A stretch of DNA of 20,213 bases, taken from positions 1 through 20,213 of the forward strand of contig JALSQJ010000013.1 in NCBI GenBank assembly GCA_026985495.1, read 5' to 3'. Of this stretch, positions 1 through 8,363 are shown piece by piece. The position numbers were made by a program, and so were the translations under genes. The DNA is from Campylobacteraceae bacterium. Its GTDB lineage: Bacteria; Campylobacterota; Campylobacteria; Campylobacterales; Sulfurovaceae. The stretch's first letter is position 1. Every line of letters begins with the position of its first letter. The notes beneath the pieces are model-generated. The model searched no databases and was not told where the DNA came from. It worked only from the letters and a program-made list of their open reading frames with translations.

Positions 1-125
1 TCTCCACTACTCTCATCGCTATCCGAGTCAGCTATGGAAATAGTAATATCTGTTCCATCAGCAAAAAGTAGAGAGGAGAAAAATAGTGTAAATATAAATA
101 TAAAGCGTTTAAAAAAATTTTGCAT
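1..125 (-). CDS. Exported protein of unknown function, 5' end only (runs off left edge)
   Basis: The ATG at 125 is followed by an open frame to the left edge (about 41 residues). The start is supported by a GAAGGA ribosome site 8 nt upstream. The N-terminus is a typical signal peptide: positive residues K6 and R7, a hydrophobic stretch from about 8 to 20, and a likely cleavage near residue 22 (LLFA then DGTD). The beginning of the mature protein is polar and acidic, rich in Asp and Ser. I do not recognise the family; too little of it is visible. It has its own upstream -10 box, so it is probably transcribed separately from proC, which lies upstream on the same strand. Confidence 0.7.
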   Translation of the reverse strand, partial: MQNFFKRFIFIFTLFFSSLLFADGTDITISIADSDSDESSG

Positions 126-156
126 GGGGTATTCCTTCAAGAAATATTAATTATCA

Positions 157-162
157 ATTATA
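157..162 (-). promoter_or_regulatory. Candidate -10 box for the left-edge exported gene
   Basis: On the minus strand this reads TATAAT, 31 bp upstream of the ATG at 125, which would give a leader of about 25 nt containing the GAAGGA ribosome site. The surrounding 98-bp gap is very AT-rich, so chance matches are likely and no -35 can be assigned. Confidence 0.4.
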
Positions 163-223
163 ATATATATTATATTTCTTAAAGTTTAATATACTTTATT
201 TATTTAAAATAAATTTAATATTT

Positions 224-970
224 TCATCTTTGAGTTATTTTAAATGCCTCCCCAATAGCTTTTATAAATGAACCTCTAACTGCTCCCTCCTCCAAAGCTC
301 CATAGGCAGCAGCTGTTGTTCCTGCTGGACTCATTACACTATCTTTTATTATAGCAGGGTGGGCAGAAGATATAAGAGGTGCAAAGCCCTTAAATAGTGA
401 GTTTGTAATAGCTATGGCATCAACTCTTTTCATTCCCTCTTTAACTAAACCGTCCATCATAGCCTCTGCTACTAAAGTTAAAAGTGCTGGACCACTACCT
501 GCTACTGCTGTAGCTATATCTATCTCTTTTTGGCTATCTACCCAAAAGGTATCTCCAATAGCTGAAAATATCTCTAATGATTCATCTTTTTTACTCTTAT
601 CTCCTGTAATTACAGAAGTAGAAGATTGAAACTTAGCTGATACATTGGGCATTACTCGAATGTAGTTTTTGGCAGAGAGACTCTCTCGTAAAGCCTCTAA
701 AGTAGTTCCTGCAAGAACCGAATAGATACTCTTAGCTTCACCTTTTACCTCTACTGAAACAGATGAGAGTGCATAAGGTTTTACAGCTAATAAAATATTT
801 TTATCGCTTATATCAAAATCTTTTAGTGCATAAATATTTGCAGAAAACTCCTCTTTTAACTCTTCTAATTTAGAGATATCTCTTGCTACAAACTCCAACT
901 CATACTTATCTTTTAATCCATGAGCCATAGCTACTGCCATTGCTCCTGCCCCAATAATTGTTAATGTCAA
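224..970 (-). CDS. proC: Pyrroline-5-carboxylate reductase (TTG start)
   Basis: Catalyses the last step of proline synthesis, reducing pyrroline-5-carboxylate to proline with NAD(P)H in the cytoplasm. The 248 residues fit the family (about 260-280), slightly short. An N-terminal Rossmann motif IIGAGAMA (residues 5-12) binds the nucleotide. The C-terminal dimerisation and active-site domain shows AVAGSGPAL and the signature segment MSPAGTTAAA, where most members have SPGGTT. The start is TTG: it is the only one that keeps the whole Rossmann glycine motif, and it is preceded by AAAGGGAGC at good spacing. It is transcribed divergently from bamD. In Campylobacter jejuni proC lies beside fliW and bamD-lon, so this is an ancestral neighbourhood with fliW missing. 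Confidence 0.95.
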   Translation of the reverse strand: MTLTIIGAGAMAVAMAHGLKDKYELEFVARDISKLEELKEEFSANIYALKDFDISDKNILLAVKPYALSSVSVEVKGEAKSIYSVLAGTTLEALRESLSAKNYIRVMPNVSAKFQSSTSVITGDKSKKDESLEIFSAIGDTFWVDSQKEIDIATAVAGSGPALLTLVAEAMMDGLVKEGMKRVDAIAITNSLFKGFAPLISSAHPAIIKDSVMSPAGTTAAAYGALEEGAVRGSFIKAIGEAFKITQR

Positions 971-1003
971 AATAAAGCTCCCTTTATCTGTTGATTTTTG
1001 GTG

Positions 1004-1012
1004 ATTATAGCA
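1004..1012 (-). promoter_or_regulatory. Extended -10 promoter of proC
   Basis: The minus strand reads TGCTATAAT, a perfect extended -10 element, 34 bp upstream of the TTG start. The expected start of transcription is near 997, giving a leader of about 27 nt with the ribosome site. The same 9-mer precedes der and trpS in this window, which strengthens the call. No clear -35 is visible, as is usual for sigma-70 promoters in Campylobacterota. Confidence 0.65.
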
Positions 1013-1071
1013 AAATATAATAGATATTGAGGTATTATATTTTTTTAAAATAAGTCCTATATATAAGGTTA

Positions 1072-1725
1072 ATGATGAAAATTAATATAAAAAACATTAC
1101 AGCTCTTCTAATACTTGCTCTTTTTATTGTGGGTTGTAGCAACAAAGATGCCGTTAAAGAGTATGATAAACCAGCACTCTACTGGTATAAAAGTATTGCC
1201 AAAGAGGTTGCATCTTCAAACTTAGATAAAGCAGATAACCTTTATATTTCGTTGCGTAGTGAGCATACTCGTTCACCTCTACTCCCTACAGCCACCATGA
1301 TTTTAGCACAAGCACATATGGAAGACCAAGCCTATATTATGGCTGATTACTATCTTGATGAGTACCTTAAAAAATATGCATCAGGAAGTAAGATAGAACA
1401 GGCAAAATTTTTGAAAATTAAAGCAGCCTTTTTAGGTATTAAAAATATAAATAAAGAGCAAAAATTAATGCTTGATACACTTGCAAATGTAGATAAGTTT
1501 GTTAAAAGCTATCCTAACTCAATCTATCTACCTATTGTTAATACCATTCAAGTGCGTCTTCAGATGGCACAATATATGCTTAATGAGAATATATCTAACC
1601 TATATCATCGATTGGGCAAAGAGAAAGCATCACAAATATACAAAAATAAAAATAAAAATTCACCACTCAATATGACTGACATTAAAGCACCAGAAGTTAG
1701 TTTTTTTGAGAGCATTTTCAACTAA
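1072..1725 (+). CDS. bamD: Outer-membrane assembly lipoprotein BamD
   Basis: BamD is the essential lipoprotein of the BAM complex, which inserts beta-barrel proteins into the outer membrane from the periplasmic side. The 217-residue product starts with a short lysine-containing head, a hydrophobic segment (about 11-20) and a lipobox ending at Cys22 (residues I-V-G-C, 19-22), so it should be lipidated and exported. The mature part is all helical, with tetratricopeptide-like repeats such as ADYYLDEYLKKYASGSK and VDKFVKSYPNS, as in the BamD/ComL family and at the usual length. Two ATG codons stand in tandem (1072 and 1075); the AAGG at 1065-1068 is spaced better for the second. Lon starts 12 bp downstream, so the two are probably co-transcribed; this pair is conserved in Helicobacter and Campylobacter. 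Confidence 0.88.
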   Translation: MMKINIKNITALLILALFIVGCSNKDAVKEYDKPALYWYKSIAKEVASSNLDKADNLYISLRSEHTRSPLLPTATMILAQAHMEDQAYIMADYYLDEYLKKYASGSKIEQAKFLKIKAAFLGIKNINKEQKLMLDTLANVDKFVKSYPNSIYLPIVNTIQVRLQMAQYMLNENISNLYHRLGKEKASQIYKNKNKNSPLNMTDIKAPEVSFFESIFN

Positions 1726-1727
1726 TA

Positions 1728-1733
1728 GAGAGG
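1728..1733 (+). promoter_or_regulatory. Ribosome binding site of lon
   Basis: GAGAGG lies between the bamD stop and the lon ATG at 1738, 4 nt before the start. It fixes the Lon start and leaves no room for a separate promoter in the 12-bp gap, supporting a bamD-lon operon. Confidence 0.6.
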
Positions 1734-1737
1734 TCAA

Positions 1738-4173
1738 ATGCAACTAAGTAACTACGAACCATTTCCAACACAACTACCTGTTATTATAGAGGATAACCTT
1801 TTCCTCTATCCATTTATGATTAGCCCAATATTTTTAACCAAAAAAGAGGATATTGATGCTGCAACTTTTGCTATGGATAAGAACTCTCTAATTCTACTCA
1901 CCACAACCAAAGAGGGAGAAGAGGGTTTAAGAGAAGAGGAGAATATTTATAAAATAGGAGTTATTGGCTCCATTATGCGTAAAGTCAACATTCCAGATGG
2001 TCGTGTAAAGATTCTTTTTCAAGGGTTAGCACGAGGAGAACTTATTGGAGATTTAGAGACAATAGAGATAGATGATACTATATTTCAAAGCTCTATGGTA
2101 AATCTTTTAGAAAACAAACCTTTTGAGGAGCTAAAAATATCAGCATTGATAGGAATACTCAATGAGAAGATGAAACTTCTATCAAAAATGAATAACTCTA
2201 TTCCTTCAGATTTACTAAGAACTATCTCAGAGACTAATGACCCTTATCGTATTGTCGATTTAGTCTCCTCTCTACTTAAACTTTCCAAAACAGAAGCTTA
2301 TGAACTCTATGCCAATGATGACATTGAACAACGGCTCTTAAAAGTTATAGATATTATTGTTACAGAGATAGAATCAGCACGTGTTGAACGTGAGATTCGC
2401 TCCAAAGTACATAGTAAAATTGAGCAGACAAATAAAGAGTACTTTTTAAAAGAGCAGATAAAAGAGATAAATAAAGAGTTAGGTGAAGATGCCCAAAGAG
2501 AAGAGGAGATAGAGGAGTTTAGAGAAAAACTTGAAGCTATAAAACCTCATGTTGTAGAAGATACCTTTAAAGAGATAGAGAAGCAGTTAAATCGTTTTAC
2601 TCGTATGCATCCAGACTCTTCAGATGCTAGTCAGATACAGACCTATTTGGAGTGGGTTTTTGAGCTTCCTTTTGGAGAGATGACAGATAAAAATCTTAAA
2701 GTTATTGATGTAAAAAATAGACTCAACCAAGACCACTTCTCTTTAGATAAGCCAAAAGAGAGAATTGTAGAGTTTTTTTCAGTTCGTGAATTGGCTGAAA
2801 AAAGAGATATAGAGTTAGAGGGAAACTCTGGCACAATTCTCTGTTTCTTTGGACCTCCAGGAGTAGGAAAAACCTCTTTGGCAAACTCTATAGCTAAAGC
2901 ACTAGGTCGCCCATTGGTAAGAGTTGCCCTTGGTGGACTAGAAGATGTCAATGAGCTAAGAGGACACCGAAGAACCTATGTAGGAGCAATGCCAGGGCGT
3001 TTAGTTCAGGGGCTTATTACAGCAAAAAGCATGGACCCTGTTATTGTCTTAGATGAGATTGATAAAGTAGGACGTAGCCACCGTGGTGACCCAACAGCTG
3101 TACTTTTAGAAATTTTAGACCCTGAACAGAACAAAGAGTACCGTGACTACTACCTAAATTTTGATATCGATTTAAGTAGAGCCATTTTTATTGCTACTGC
3201 AAATGATGCAGGAGCTATCCCTGCTCCACTTCGTGACCGTATGGAGTTTATTGAAGTTAGCTCTTACACCCCAAATGAGAAACTAGAGATTGCAAAACAG
3301 TACCTAATTCCTCAAGAGCTTAAAAAACATGCTCTAAATGAAGATGAGTTTGAGATTACTGACAAAGCACTTAAACTTCTTATTGATGAATATACTAGAG
3401 AGCCTGGAGTTCGTGGATTACGTCGTAAAATTGCTACTTTAATGAGAAAAGTAGCCACCAAACTGCTTTTAGATGAGAATAGAACAAAGATTAAAATTAA
3501 AATCAAAGATTTACCTGAGTTTGCTGAAAAAAAAGTGTTTGAAATCTCTGCTATTGATAAACACCCTTTAGTAGGTGTAGTCAATGGTCTTGCATGGACA
3601 GCTGTAGGTGGAGATGTACTTAAAATAGAAGCAATAAAACTCAAAGGAAAAGGTACAGTAACCCTAACAGGTAGCCTTGGAGATGTTATGAAAGAGTCAG
3701 CACATATTGCTTTTTCAGTGGTTAAAATACTTATCGAAAAGGGTATCTTAGAGATAGACAAATCAACTATTCCTCTAAATAGTAAAGAGAGTGAAAACAT
3801 AGATACTATAGATAAAAATGAGATATATAAACGGTTCAATTTACATATACATGTACCTGAAGGTGCTACTCCAAAAGATGGACCTAGTGCTGGTATTACC
3901 ATGGCAGTTGCAATCGCATCTATCTTATCTGAAAAAAGGGTAGATAACAGCATTGCCATGACAGGAGAGCTAACCTTAACAGGAAAAGTTCTACCTATTG
4001 GTGGGCTTAAAGAGAAACTAATTGCAGCACATAAAGCTGGTGTTACAAAAGCGTTAATACCTGACAAAAACTATGAACGTGATTTAGATGAGATTCCAGA
4101 TGAAGTTAAAGAGTCTATGACCATCACTCCTGTATCGGTCATAGATGAAGTTTTAGCTGAAGCACTTATTTAA
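1738..4173 (+). CDS. lon: ATP-dependent protease Lon (LonA type)
   Basis: A cytoplasmic hexameric AAA+ serine protease that unfolds and degrades misfolded and regulatory proteins. The order is: N-terminal substrate-recognition domain (about 1-200), coiled-coil region rich in Glu and Lys (about 205-290), AAA+ ATPase with Walker A GPPGVGKT (372-379) and Walker B VIVLDEID (435-442), then the C-terminal Lon protease domain. The catalytic pair is present: Ser717 in KDGPSAGIT and Lys760 in GGLKEKLIAAHKAG, 43 residues apart as in E. coli Lon (S679/K722). At 811 residues it is full length for the family. It follows bamD and ends 8 bp before the stop of a convergent M16 peptidase homologue. A heat-shock operator could not be identified upstream. 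Confidence 0.98.
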   Translation: MQLSNYEPFPTQLPVIIEDNLFLYPFMISPIFLTKKEDIDAATFAMDKNSLILLTTTKEGEEGLREEENIYKIGVIGSIMRKVNIPDGRVKILFQGLARGELIGDLETIEIDDTIFQSSMVNLLENKPFEELKISALIGILNEKMKLLSKMNNSIPSDLLRTISETNDPYRIVDLVSSLLKLSKTEAYELYANDDIEQRLLKVIDIIVTEIESARVEREIRSKVHSKIEQTNKEYFLKEQIKEINKELGEDAQREEEIEEFREKLEAIKPHVVEDTFKEIEKQLNRFTRMHPDSSDASQIQTYLEWVFELPFGEMTDKNLKVIDVKNRLNQDHFSLDKPKERIVEFFSVRELAEKRDIELEGNSGTILCFFGPPGVGKTSLANSIAKALGRPLVRVALGGLEDVNELRGHRRTYVGAMPGRLVQGLITAKSMDPVIVLDEIDKVGRSHRGDPTAVLLEILDPEQNKEYRDYYLNFDIDLSRAIFIATANDAGAIPAPLRDRMEFIEVSSYTPNEKLEIAKQYLIPQELKKHALNEDEFEITDKALKLLIDEYTREPGVRGLRRKIATLMRKVATKLLLDENRTKIKIKIKDLPEFAEKKVFEISAIDKHPLVGVVNGLAWTAVGGDVLKIEAIKLKGKGTVTLTGSLGDVMKESAHIAFSVVKILIEKGILEIDKSTIPLNSKESENIDTIDKNEIYKRFNLHIHVPEGATPKDGPSAGITMAVAIASILSEKRVDNSIAMTGELTLTGKVLPIGGLKEKLIAAHKAGVTKALIPDKNYERDLDEIPDEVKESMTITPVSVIDEVLAEALI

Positions 4174-4181
4174 GAGAGAGA

Positions 4182-5474
4182 CTACTTCTCTTTCCCTGTT
4201 ACTACCGAGAAAGATAGCTCTCCTATTTCACTATGCTTTTTAATAAAAGCATTTAACTCCTCTAACTTAATAGCCTCTATCTTTGTTAACTCCTCTTTCG
4301 ATGCTCCTAATTTTTTACCATTATAAAACTCATGAAAAGCACGATTAAGGCGTTGAGAGAGTCTCTCATTCCTAAGTGGTTCAGAACCTAATAAAAACTG
4401 CTTTGCTGACTCTAACTCCTCTTTGGTTACACCCTTTTTAATAAAGGTATCTACTACCTCCTTTACAGACTCTACAGCCTCTTTACCTGTCTTAATTTTT
4501 GTTTGAAGATAACCAGAGAAATAGGAGTAAGTTTTGTTAATGTTGTAACGACTATAAGCAGAGTATGCCAACCCCTTTTTAACTCTTATCTCCTCCATCA
4601 TACGTGAACCAAAACCTGAACTTCCTAAAATAAAAGAGGAGACACGACTTAAATGAGACTCATTTGAGTCATAAGAGATATTAAGAGGTGCACCAAAATA
4701 GATATAGGCTTGTTCGCTATTTACGATTGTCTCTTTTAACTCTTTTTTACCAATAGGTTTCATATTTTGAAGTTTTTTTACTTTAACAGTGGGGAGTTGC
4801 TTTAAGATAGATATTGCCAATTTTTTAGCCTCTTTCTCATCTATATCTCCACCCATCACAACAATAGCATTCTCAAGACCCATTACATCTTTAATCTCTT
4901 TTTTTATATCATCTAAAGTAATACTCTCTACACTATCTACTGTTCCAGAAGCAGGTTTAGCTAATGGTGTATTTGGGAAAAGCATCTTTCTTAACTCTAA
5001 CGATGAGATATAATCAAAGTCACTCTCTCTGCGTTTAATATCACCTATGGTTTGCATTTTTATCTTCTCTAGTGTCTCTTTAGAGTAGTTTGGGTCTTTA
5101 AGTAGCTCTCTCATTCTCTCTACTGCTCCATGAAACTCCTCTTTAAGTGAACCCAACTCCATTACAAAAGTCTCTCGCCCAGCATGACTACTCAAGGTGA
5201 TAGCTCTATTCTCTAGTTTAGTTGCAAAAGCACTACTACCCTCTTTTTTTGTCCCCTCATTTAATAGTGAAGCTGTTAAATTTACCAACCCATTTTTAGT
5301 ATCGCTAAGAGAACCAGCATTTTGAAAAATCAACTGCATAGAGACAATTGGTAGGTTTTTATCCTCTTCAAATATAAAGGGAACCTCTGTTTCATTAATT
5401 TTTAGTTGGCTAAGATTAGCACTCATTAAAATTCCTTGTATCGTTAATAGTGTAAATAGTACTCTTTTCATCAT
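4182..5474 (-). CDS. Exported M16-family peptidase homologue lacking the zinc-binding motif
   Basis: The 430-residue product has a signal peptide (about 1-19, MMKRVLFTLLTIQGILMSA) and two M16 domains, so it should act in the periplasm. In active members the first domain carries HxxEH; here the aligned segment GLVNLTASLLNEGT has Asn65, Ala68 and Ser69 in place of the two His and the Glu, so it cannot bind zinc in the usual way. The second domain keeps the Arg/Tyr pair that contacts substrate (R297 and Y304, in EEIRVKKGLAYSAYSRY). In paired bacterial M16B enzymes one subunit is active and the other has just this pattern, so I infer this is the non-catalytic partner of an active subunit encoded elsewhere. 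It starts 6 bp after the mqnC stop and ends the six-gene operon. Tandem ATG codons (5474, 5471) leave the exact start open by one residue. Confidence 0.85.
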   Translation of the reverse strand: MMKRVLFTLLTIQGILMSANLSQLKINETEVPFIFEEDKNLPIVSMQLIFQNAGSLSDTKNGLVNLTASLLNEGTKKEGSSAFATKLENRAITLSSHAGRETFVMELGSLKEEFHGAVERMRELLKDPNYSKETLEKIKMQTIGDIKRRESDFDYISSLELRKMLFPNTPLAKPASGTVDSVESITLDDIKKEIKDVMGLENAIVVMGGDIDEKEAKKLAISILKQLPTVKVKKLQNMKPIGKKELKETIVNSEQAYIYFGAPLNISYDSNESHLSRVSSFILGSSGFGSRMMEEIRVKKGLAYSAYSRYNINKTYSYFSGYLQTKIKTGKEAVESVKEVVDTFIKKGVTKEELESAKQFLLGSEPLRNERLSQRLNRAFHEFYNGKKLGASKEELTKIEAIKLEELNAFIKKHSEIGELSFSVVTGKEK

Positions 5475-5480
5475 AACTTA

Positions 5481-6542
5481 TTAAAATCTCTCCAAAATCT
5501 CATAAGCTGTATTTCGCTTTGCAGGGTTCTCACCCACATCACGAATAAGCTCAATCATCTCTTGTTGATTCATAGAGTTAGCTGCACCTGCTGCAGAGAC
5601 TACATTCTCTTCCATCATGGTTGAACCTAAATCATTAGCTCCAAATTTCAGTGCCATCTGACCAATATAGCTCCCTTGTGTTACCCAAGAGCTTTGAATA
5701 TTTTTAACATTATCTAAAAAGAGTCGTGCCACTGCTAAGTAACGTAAGTATTGATTAGGTGTAGTTTTACTAATAGTTGGTAGCTCACGTTTCAGTTGCG
5801 TATGGTCACTCTGATATGACCACATAATAAAGGCTCTAAAACCACCTGTCTCATCTTGAAGTTGACGTACATAATCCCAATGTTCTACTATCTCACGAAC
5901 TGTCTCAACTGTGCCATACATCATGGTAGCAGTTGACTTTATACCCAATTTATGAGCTTGTCGATGCACATCTAGCCACTTGTCTTTGTCATGTTTTTTA
6001 GGTGCAATAATGTCACGAACCCTATCACTTAAAATCTCTGCCCCTGCCCCTGGAATAGAGCTTAAACCTTTTGCTTTTAGTCGTGCTAACACCTCTGAAA
6101 TAGAGATATGAGAACGATTTGCAATATAGTCAATCTCAATAGATGAAAAACCATGAATGGTGACTTGTGGGTACTTTTTAGAGATATGTTCTACCAAATC
6201 CTCATACCAATCAATCTGTAATTTTGGGTGAACACCACCTTGAAAAAGTATCTGCGTTCCACCAATAGCCAAAAGTTCATCTATCTTCTTATCTATCTCA
6301 TCAAATGTCAAAATGTAAGCATCTTCTCTTTTCTCATGTGTATAAAAAGCACAAAATTTACAATCAACCCAACAGATATTGGTGTAGTTAATATTTCTAT
6401 CAACTACAAAAGTAGTTACCTTTTTAGGGTGAAGTTTTGCCTTAACCTCACTTGCCATACGACCTAAAGTTTTTAGGTCTGCACTCTCAATAAGCTCTAC
6501 AGCTTCATCAATGGTCATTCGTCGGTTCAGTAATTCACTCAT
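5481..6542 (-). CDS. mqnC: Dehypoxanthine futalosine cyclase, radical SAM (menaquinone synthesis)
   Basis: Cyclises dehypoxanthine futalosine to its cyclic form in the futalosine route to menaquinone, the route used by Campylobacterota. The 353-residue protein carries the radical-SAM cluster motif C57-x3-C61-x2-C64 (ICWVDCKFCAF), followed by the SAM-binding region GGTQILFQGGVHPKL and the TIM-barrel segments SSIPGAGAEIL and KSTATMMYGTVE. The C-terminal part, with GANDLGSTMMEENVVSAAGA, is typical of the MqnC/MqnE/CofH group; GGVHP and the overall length fit MqnC better than MqnE. It lies 29 bp downstream of nusB and 6 bp upstream of the M16 homologue. The other mqn genes are not in the window. 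The upstream AAAAGGAAAAGG is a strong ribosome site. Confidence 0.93.
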   Translation of the reverse strand: MSELLNRRMTIDEAVELIESADLKTLGRMASEVKAKLHPKKVTTFVVDRNINYTNICWVDCKFCAFYTHEKREDAYILTFDEIDKKIDELLAIGGTQILFQGGVHPKLQIDWYEDLVEHISKKYPQVTIHGFSSIEIDYIANRSHISISEVLARLKAKGLSSIPGAGAEILSDRVRDIIAPKKHDKDKWLDVHRQAHKLGIKSTATMMYGTVETVREIVEHWDYVRQLQDETGGFRAFIMWSYQSDHTQLKRELPTISKTTPNQYLRYLAVARLFLDNVKNIQSSWVTQGSYIGQMALKFGANDLGSTMMEENVVSAAGAANSMNQQEMIELIRDVGENPAKRNTAYEILERF

Positions 6543-6571
6543 ACCTTTTCCTTTTCAATTATAGAAATAGA

Positions 6572-7024
6572 CTACTCTGGTTTCTCTTTTGGTAACTCTC
6601 TCTCTTCTGGTTTTTCAATTTTAACAACCTCCTCTTTACCAATAGCATCTAAAACAGCATTAATAAAACGTGGAGATTTATCATCTGCCAATGCTTTTGC
6701 TAACTCTATTGCTTCATTAATAATAATACGCTTATCAGTACCCTCAATTATAATCTCATAGGTTGCTAGACGCATAATCGATTTTTCAACCTTTCCAATA
6801 GATTGGTAATCCCAATCTTTAAGGTGTTTTTGTATCTCACTATCAATTGTTAAAAGATTTTTAATGGTTCCAGAGAAAAGAGCTTTGGAGAACTCTCGTT
6901 GTTTGTTTCTAATCTTATCCTCTTCCAAAATAGTATCAAAGAAGTCACCTATATCGGTATTACCTAAATCGTAAGCATATAGTAAACCTACTACTGCTGT
7001 TCTTGCTTGGTGTCGTGTTGCCAT
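6572..7024 (-). CDS. nusB: Transcription antitermination factor NusB
   Basis: An RNA-binding helical protein that, with NusE (ribosomal protein S10), binds the boxA RNA of rRNA leaders and stabilises antitermination. The 150 residues begin with the family hallmark MATRHQARTAVVGLLYAYD, the Arg-rich N-terminal helix that contacts RNA. The middle and end show the conserved IINEAIELAKALADDKSPRF and the closing helix FINAVLDAIGK. The last 20 or so residues, rich in Glu, Lys and Pro, are a charged tail beyond the core domain. It follows ribH by 25 bp and precedes mqnC by 29 bp. In C. jejuni the same kdsA-ribH-nusB order is followed by pyrF, which is absent here. Confidence 0.95.
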   Translation of the reverse strand: MATRHQARTAVVGLLYAYDLGNTDIGDFFDTILEEDKIRNKQREFSKALFSGTIKNLLTIDSEIQKHLKDWDYQSIGKVEKSIMRLATYEIIIEGTDKRIIINEAIELAKALADDKSPRFINAVLDAIGKEEVVKIEKPEERELPKEKPE

Positions 7025-7049
7025 ATTATATATTTACCTTTTTTATCTA

Positions 7050-7517
7050 CTATTCAAGTTCCGTATAGAGATTCATCATCTCAATAAGTCCAGCCATCGC
7101 TTCACCACCTTTATTACCTGCTTTTGTACCTGCTCTCTCAATTGCTTGTTCAATACTATTAACAGTAAGCACCCCATAGGTTACAGGTTTTCCATGTTTC
7201 ATAGTAGCACTTGCTACACCCTTTGTCGCCTCTGCCGATACATAATCAAAATGTGGAGTTGCCCCACGAATAACAGCACCCAAACAGCAAACAGCATCAT
7301 ATTTTCCTGAAGCTAATGCTCTATCTAAGGCAAAAGGTATCTCAAACGCACCTGGAACTAAAATGAGGTCTAAATCATCACTATTACCACCATGACGTAC
7401 ATAGACATCTTTTGCCCCCTCTACAAGTCTATCTGTAATAAAGTGATTAAATCGTGCATTTATAATAGCTACTTTTTTACTCTTATCTACTGCTAAATTA
7501 CCTTCAATGATGTTCAT
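7050..7517 (-). CDS. ribH: 6,7-dimethyl-8-ribityllumazine synthase
   Basis: Condenses 5-amino-6-ribitylaminouracil with dihydroxybutanone phosphate, the next-to-last step of riboflavin synthesis. The 155-residue protein shows the whole family pattern: ARFN (residues 21-24) with the Phe that stacks on the substrate ring, [10 protein letters not shown] (54-63), [14 protein letters not shown] (80-93) with the catalytic His89 and the phosphate-binding G-A-T, and [16 protein letters not shown] near the end. Members form pentamers or 60-subunit capsids. It lies 45 bp downstream of kdsA and carries its own -10 in that gap, so it can probably be transcribed independently. A GAAGG ribosome site precedes the ATG. 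Confidence 0.97.
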   Translation of the reverse strand: MNIIEGNLAVDKSKKVAIINARFNHFITDRLVEGAKDVYVRHGGNSDDLDLILVPGAFEIPFALDRALASGKYDAVCCLGAVIRGATPHFDYVSAEATKGVASATMKHGKPVTYGVLTVNSIEQAIERAGTKAGNKGGEAMAGLIEMMNLYTELE

Positions 7518-7545
7518 TCTATACCTTCAAATTTCATTTTGCGTG

Positions 7546-7551
7546 ATTATA
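7546..7551 (-). promoter_or_regulatory. Internal -10 promoter of ribH-nusB-mqnC
   Basis: The minus strand reads TATAAT in the 45-bp kdsA-ribH gap, embedded in GCTATAATCACGCAAAA. The proC promoter has the near-identical GCTATAATCACCAAAAA, which argues against a chance match. The leader would be about 22 nt. It suggests the distal genes of the operon are not wholly dependent on the upstream promoter. Confidence 0.5.
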
Positions 7552-7562
7552 GCTAAATAAGC

Positions 7563-8363
7563 TTATTCCACAACTCTACGAATAGCATCTATCTGCTCTA
7601 TTAAGCTATCTAATTTTTTCAACTCTATCATATTTGCTCCATCGCTTAAAGCTATGGTTGGGTCAAAATGTGTCTCAAAAAAGAGACCATCTACACCAAC
7701 AGCTGCTGCTGCACGAGATAAATAGGGAACCATAGAGGAGTCTCCACCTGATGTTGCTCCACCTGATGCAGGGGATTGAACCGAATGGGTAGCATCAAAA
7801 ATAACAGGGGCAAACTCTCTCATCTGTTTTAACCCTCTCATATCAACAACTAAATTACCATAACCAAAAGTTGAACCACGCTCCGTTAACCATACATTAT
7901 ATTTTTTACTATTTTCATAGGTTGCTTCCCCATCAAAACCTCTTGTTTTTAAGACTTTCTTTACAGAGTGTTCCATAGCTTGTGGGGCTAAAAATTGACC
8001 TTTTTTAATATTTACCGTTGCTCCTGTTTTAGCAGATGCTACCAACAAATCGGTTTGACGACATAAAAAAGCAGGAATTTGAAGAACATCTACCACCTCT
8101 GCTACAGCTTCTGGTTGAGTATAGTCATGAACATCTGTTAAGAGTTTAAAACCAAACTGCTCTTTAACCTCTTGAAGAAGTTTTAACCCCTCATCAATAC
8201 CAGGTCCTCTAAATGAGTCTAGTGAAGTTCTATTTGCTTTATCAAAACTAGCCTTAAAATAGAAATCTTTGGTACAATCTTCATTATATTTAGTTAATGA
8301 CTCTGCAATTCTCATCACATTATCACGACTCTCTAGTACACATGGACCTGCTATTAATATCAT
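7563..8363 (-). CDS. kdsA: 2-dehydro-3-deoxyphosphooctonate (Kdo-8-phosphate) synthase, metal-dependent type
   Basis: Condenses phosphoenolpyruvate with arabinose 5-phosphate to give Kdo-8-phosphate, the precursor of the inner-core sugar Kdo of LPS. The 266-residue TIM-barrel protein starts [14 protein letters not shown]; Cys8 in AGPC is the metal ligand of the metal-dependent class, whereas the E. coli type has Asn at this place. The PEP and sugar-phosphate sites are visible as [11 protein letters not shown] (37-47), [15 protein letters not shown] and [14 protein letters not shown]. The start codon overlaps the stop of the upstream permease gene (ATGA at 8360-8363), so translation is probably coupled. 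kdsA-ribH-nusB is also found in C. jejuni. Confidence 0.97.
   Translation of the reverse strand: MILIAGPCVLESRDNVMRIAESLTKYNEDCTKDFYFKASFDKANRTSLDSFRGPGIDEGLKLLQEVKEQFGFKLLTDVHDYTQPEAVAEVVDVLQIPAFLCRQTDLLVASAKTGATVNIKKGQFLAPQAMEHSVKKVLKTRGFDGEATYENSKKYNVWLTERGSTFGYGNLVVDMRGLKQMREFAPVIFDATHSVQSPASGGATSGGDSSMVPYLSRAAAAVGVDGLFFETHFDPTIALSDGANMIELKKLDSLIEQIDAIRRVVE

Noticed and set aside
139..180. Inverted repeat AAGAAATAT / ATATTTCTT with a 24-nt spacer downstream of proC
   Set aside because: The gap is almost entirely A and T, the loop is long, no T-run follows on the minus strand, and it overlaps the candidate -10 of the left-edge gene; chance is the simpler explanation.
3312..4067. A 251-codon open frame antisense to the protease domain of lon
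   Set aside because: It lies wholly within a gene with complete catalytic motifs, its protein is rich in Ser, Pro and Leu as expected from antisense reading, and it has no recognisable domain.
4172..4192. Hairpin AAGAGA / TCTCTT between the lon and M16 stop codons
   Set aside because: Only 6 bp with a 9-nt loop in a purine-rich run and no T-run after it; not enough to call a terminator.
6558..6563. TATAAT on the minus strand as a promoter for mqnC
   Set aside because: It lies only 16 bp before the ATG, which would leave a leader too short for the ribosome site; the gene is better read from upstream.
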